Below are positions 19,597-21,000 of a DNA stretch of 21,000 nt, in pieces. Source of the DNA: Glandiceps talaboti (taxonomy: Eukaryota > Hemichordata > Enteropneusta > Spengelidae); contig NC_135566.1 in NCBI RefSeq assembly GCF_964340395.1, positions 16,760,001 through 16,781,000 of the forward strand, read 5' to 3'. Made by a program: the position numbers and the translations under genes. The first letter of the stretch is position 1. Each line of letters begins with the position of its first letter. The notes beneath the pieces were generated by a model. The model did no database searches and was not told the DNA's origin. It saw nothing but the letters and a program-made list of their open reading frames with translations.

Positions 19597-21000
19597 ACAG
19601 AGATATGTACATGTACTGGTACATATGCATGAATGCACTCATACATGCATGCACACTTACATACATAAATAAATACACCTATACATACAGATATTGCATA
19701 CACACACACGCACACACACACACTCACACACTCATAGTCATACCCACCAACCACCCACCCCCCACCCCCACACACACCTCATAATCTTGTGTGATGACAC
19801 ACTTTCACCAGTTTTCATAAACTCTGTCATATTTACTTCTCTGTAGGCGGCCATGGCATTGTACAGACAATATCCTAAGAATCCCTATTATTTCTGGGCA
19901 GTGATGAGTATAGTAATGCAGGTAAGAATATCTCATTACAAGTAATTATATGCAGTGAATAGATAGCTGATGTATTCTATATCAACTAGATAGTCAGCTG
20001 AAGTCTGTTGTCATGGCTACAAGTTGATGTATTCTGTCTCAACTAGATAGTCTACTTTAGTATGTTATCATAGCGACAAATTGATGAATTCTGTGTCAAC
20101 TAGTCAGCTGTAGTGTTTTGTCATAGCTACAAATTGATGTATTCTGTATCAACTAAATAGTCAGCTGTAGGCTGTTGTCATGGCTACAAGTTGATGTATT
20201 CTGTGTCAACTAGATAGTCATCTGTAATATGTTTGTCATATCTATAAATTGACATCTAAAGGACACTTCCGTCAAACTTTCCATGTGATAATAATTTTGT
20301 TAACTTCTGTAATAATCACTGTGTTAACATTTGTGATACTTATTTCCTTCTTGCAAGTGTTTTCATTGAACATATTAAAGTGGCACAAGCTGAGTTTATA
20401 AACTTTTTACTCAAGTGAAAATAATTAAACAAAACCACATTCCAGTATGTTAATGTTGATGCATGTCTTCTATAACATTACAATTATCTTCTGGCATTGT
20501 TAGAACAGCTGATTGCATAGCAGTGTAAATTTCCCTTGACATTTTTAAATGATAAATTACCTCATCGGATCGTTGTTAAGTTATATCTTAATACCAGGTT
20601 TGAGTTCAGTCAATTGCAAGTGATGGTTAAGTATGCTTCAGTAGGTACAATACTACGAGTAAACACTATGCCCAAATACATGTAAACTCAGCTTGTGCGC
20701 CTTTAACTAATGATCAAACACATAATTATACATAGTACATATTTTGCCTGAAATATTTTTTTTCAATCTTGCAGTCTGAAATGAAAACTATATACTTGAA
20801 CTCCTACAACTCAAAACGATCTTGTTTGTTTTTATGACAGGCTATTTTTAGTTCTGATGCAAATCTGTCCAAGAAGATGTTTTTACCACTAGCATTAAAG
20901 ATGGTAGAGAAGTTGGTGAAGGAAGACAAGGTAGAGGCAGAAGCTGAAGTGCAATTATATTTGATGATATTAGATTTGATGGATAACTATGAAGAATCTA
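13096..21000 (+). CDS. NAA25: NAA25 (NatB auxiliary subunit), 5' part, six coding exons
   Basis: Exons are 13096-13150, 17237-17322, 18224-18362, 18986-19104, 19847-19921 and 20841 to beyond 21000. All introns are GT-AG and the frame is kept, giving about 211 residues here against roughly 970 in the human protein. Matches to human NAA25 are clear in order: RRLRPIY, LDNGNNK, KDLHCAKVLKA, ELVTKLYEAA, KNPYYFW and KMFLPLA followed later by VEAEAEV. Helical repeats of this region are TPR-like. Known role: with the catalytic subunit NAA20 it forms cytosolic, ribosome-associated NatB, which acetylates N-termini beginning Met-Asp, Met-Glu, Met-Asn or Met-Gln. Start choice: the first in-frame ATG, in CAACATGG context, with RRLRPIY at the expected distance. 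The 3' exons lie outside the window. Introns total about 7.3 kb and carry most of the transposons seen here. Confidence 0.97.
13733..14179 (+). mobile_element. Probable Penelope-like retroelement remnant with inverted arms
   Basis: Inverted arms of about 110 bp (13733-13842 and 14069-14179) share TTCATACAC ends, TTCTCTTCTTCCACTT and TCTGACAGAATGATCCAA. Between and partly within the left arm is a short reading frame ending at 13986. Its residues ERRLLEAMYIK then NNPPLNN match the C-terminal end of GIY-YIG endonuclease domains as found in Penelope-like elements. There is no reverse transcriptase left. The family call rests on a short motif; another GIY-YIG-bearing element is possible. Confidence 0.55.
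13765..13986 (+). pseudogene. GIY-YIG domain tail fragment (retroelement)
   Basis: A 73-codon open frame whose central part (about residues 32-48) carries the E-A-x-Y-I-K...P-x-L-N pattern that closes GIY-YIG domains. The amino-terminal GIY and YIG motifs and any upstream polymerase are missing, so this is a broken fragment. Residues before about 18 read through the inverted arm and are probably not original coding sequence. Confidence 0.5.
14297..14370. repeat. Isolated terminus of a repeat family also at 17763-18158
   Basis: GTCATGTTATCGGAAACAAA at 14333-14352 followed by a T-rich run and TTTGCC closely matches 18119-18155 and, inverted, 17770-17795. It looks like one surviving end of an element. 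Confidence 0.5.
14420..14455. repeat. 9-bp tandem repeat, four units
   Basis: AGTCAACAT is repeated four times head to tail, with the last unit ending in C. It lies in NAA25 intron 1. Confidence 0.95.
15461..15701. mobile_element. Palindromic foldback element (~240 bp)
   Basis: Reverse-complementary arms run from ATTTTATCATGGC (15461) and GCCACGATAAAAT (to 15700) through GGCTTCCTACTTGAAAAATC, GCATTGGCCAAATCTGTGTT and GTAACTCAAT, and continue into the centre with GTGTAAAA and TTTTTACAC. TGTAGAACRGATCTAG occurs as a direct repeat outside both ends (15398-15413 and 15710-15725). No coding capacity. Confidence 0.9.
15978..16140 (-). repeat. Dispersed repeat, copy 2 (inverted partner at 3147-3309)
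   Basis: The reverse complement matches 3147-3309 along its length with scattered substitutions and small indels. It lies in NAA25 intron 1, just upstream of foldback copy F2. Confidence 0.7.
16289..17029. mobile_element. Foldback family F, copy F2 (interrupted)
   Basis: Shares CCGTGGACAA, GAACCTGTTACAA, GATAACACTTGG, TACATTCCATCATTT and TGTTTCCCTGGAATTCCAT with F1. Removing the nested 16391-16763 insertion and one 8-bp duplicate gives about 360 bp, close to the 372 bp of F1. The open frames 16203-16523 and 16735-17022 run through its arms and are not genes. Confidence 0.9.
16391..16763. mobile_element. hAT-like non-autonomous element nested in F2
   Basis: The 373-bp element has roughly 85-bp inverted ends: TAGTCTCAGTTACCCA on the left, TGGGTAACTGAGACTAA on the right, with GAGACCACCC and its complement further in. 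The 8-bp GAAATACA lies at both borders (16383-16390 and 16764-16771). Copy F1 shows the unoccupied site (GGAAGTACAG at the same point), confirming a target duplication. An 8-bp duplication and TAG-type termini fit the hAT superfamily. No transposase is present. Confidence 0.85.
17391..17600 (+). repeat. Irregular array of ATGTAAAT motifs
   Basis: About nine TATGTAAATGA-like units, some with one substitution, are spaced irregularly by roughly 15-35 bp. ATGTAAAT is one base from the POU octamer ATGCAAAT. Confidence 0.75.
17763..18158. mobile_element. TIR element ending in GGAAAAAAAA / TTTTTTTTGCC
   Basis: The left end reads GGAAAAAAAA, then GTTTCCGATAAC and CCTACCGACC. The right end holds, inverted, GGTAGATCGGC-type sequence, then GTTATCAGAAAC and a T-run. 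The right arm has about 20 extra bases between matching blocks. The interior lacks coding capacity. Confidence 0.55.
18676..18851. mobile_element. MITE with AGTGTGCCCTCAAA ends
   Basis: The 176-bp element has perfect 14-bp inverted termini AGTGTGCCCTCAAA / TTTGAGGGCACACT. Further in, AGCCAATTT and AAATTTGGCT also pair. ATC flanks both ends (18673-18675 and 18852-18854), a possible 3-bp target duplication. It lies in NAA25 intron 3. Confidence 0.75.
19251..19500. repeat. 67-bp minisatellite
   Basis: About 3.7 near-identical units of 67 bp each open with ACACTCATATACATACACAC and include CATGCAGTATGTAC and CACCTGTATACGCACGC. Unit starts are offset by exactly 67 bp (CTCAT at 19254, 19321, 19388, 19455). 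It lies in NAA25 intron 4. Open frames across it are compositional artefacts. Confidence 0.95.
19518..19772. repeat. (CA)n-rich tract
   Basis: Runs of CA, longest about 19537-19600, are followed by CATA/CACT variants and a C-rich end. The tract reaches to about 75 bp before the acceptor of NAA25 exon 5. Confidence 0.95.
19968..20250. repeat. 57-bp minisatellite
   Basis: Five units start with TGATGTATTCTG-like sequence at 19968, 20025, 20082, 20135 and 20192. Each contains TCAACTAGATAGTC and TGTCATGGCTACAA variants. The spacing is 57 bp except for one 53-bp unit with a 4-bp deletion. It lies in NAA25 intron 5. Confidence 0.95.
20375..20706. mobile_element. TTAA-flanked MITE
   Basis: Inverted ends are TTAAAGTGGCACAAGCTGAG on the left and the reverse complement of TTAAAGGCGCACAAGCTGAG on the right, differing at two bases and continuing with GTTTA. 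TTAA at both outer borders suggests a TTAA target duplication. The 332-bp element lies 134 bp before NAA25 exon 6 and has no coding capacity. Confidence 0.75.

Noticed and set aside
19070-19784. Long open frames (up to 200 codons) rich in His-Thr
   Set aside because: They lie across the 67-bp minisatellite and (CA)n tract in NAA25 intron 4. CA repeats lack stop codons in every frame, so the openness is compositional.
1-21000. Any prokaryotic defence, CRISPR or operon-type system
   Set aside because: Every supported gene is an intron-bearing animal gene, and no spaced direct-repeat array with unique spacers occurs; the tandem arrays lack spacers.

Overview
This window is eukaryotic nuclear DNA from an invertebrate animal. 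It is AT-rich, its genes are split by GT-AG introns, and its introns are full of microsatellites, minisatellites and short inverted-repeat (foldback) transposons. The proteins resemble human orthologues closely. The phylum cannot be fixed from the sequence; an invertebrate deuterostome or a lophotrochozoan would both fit. There is no operon, CRISPR array or prokaryotic system here.

Four protein-coding genes can be built exon by exon, arranged as two head-to-head pairs. Pair 1 is TRAFD1 (minus strand, start codon 5518-5516, first three coding exons, running off the left edge) and TIMM10 (plus strand, two coding exons, complete, 6223-8108). Pair 2 is a complete four-exon DUF4291-family gene (minus strand, 12884 down to 9335) and NAA25 (plus strand, first six coding exons from 13096, running off the right edge). 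TIMM10 and the DUF4291 gene converge tail to tail across 8109-9334. The start codons of pair 2 are only 211 bp apart, so a bidirectional promoter is likely; those of pair 1 are 704 bp apart. TIMM10 (mitochondrial chaperone) and NAA25 (NatB auxiliary subunit) both start in a context 11/12 identical to the TISU/YY1 element.

From memory, human NAA25 and TRAFD1 are head-to-head neighbours at 12q24.13. The outer pair here keeps that linkage and orientation with TIMM10 and the DUF4291 gene lying between them. This is the main genomic-context observation. The four genes have no obvious shared pathway.

The rest is intronic or intergenic and rich in repeats. At least eight foldback/TIR elements lie between 9.7 kb and 20.7 kb. 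One is a hAT-like element nested in a larger foldback, with an 8-bp target duplication that can be verified against an uninterrupted sister copy in the same window. Another is a probable Penelope-like retroelement remnant carrying the end of a GIY-YIG domain between inverted arms. There are also 57-bp and 67-bp minisatellites, a pentanucleotide array, long CA/GT tracts, dispersed repeat pairs and an intronic duplication inside TIMM10.
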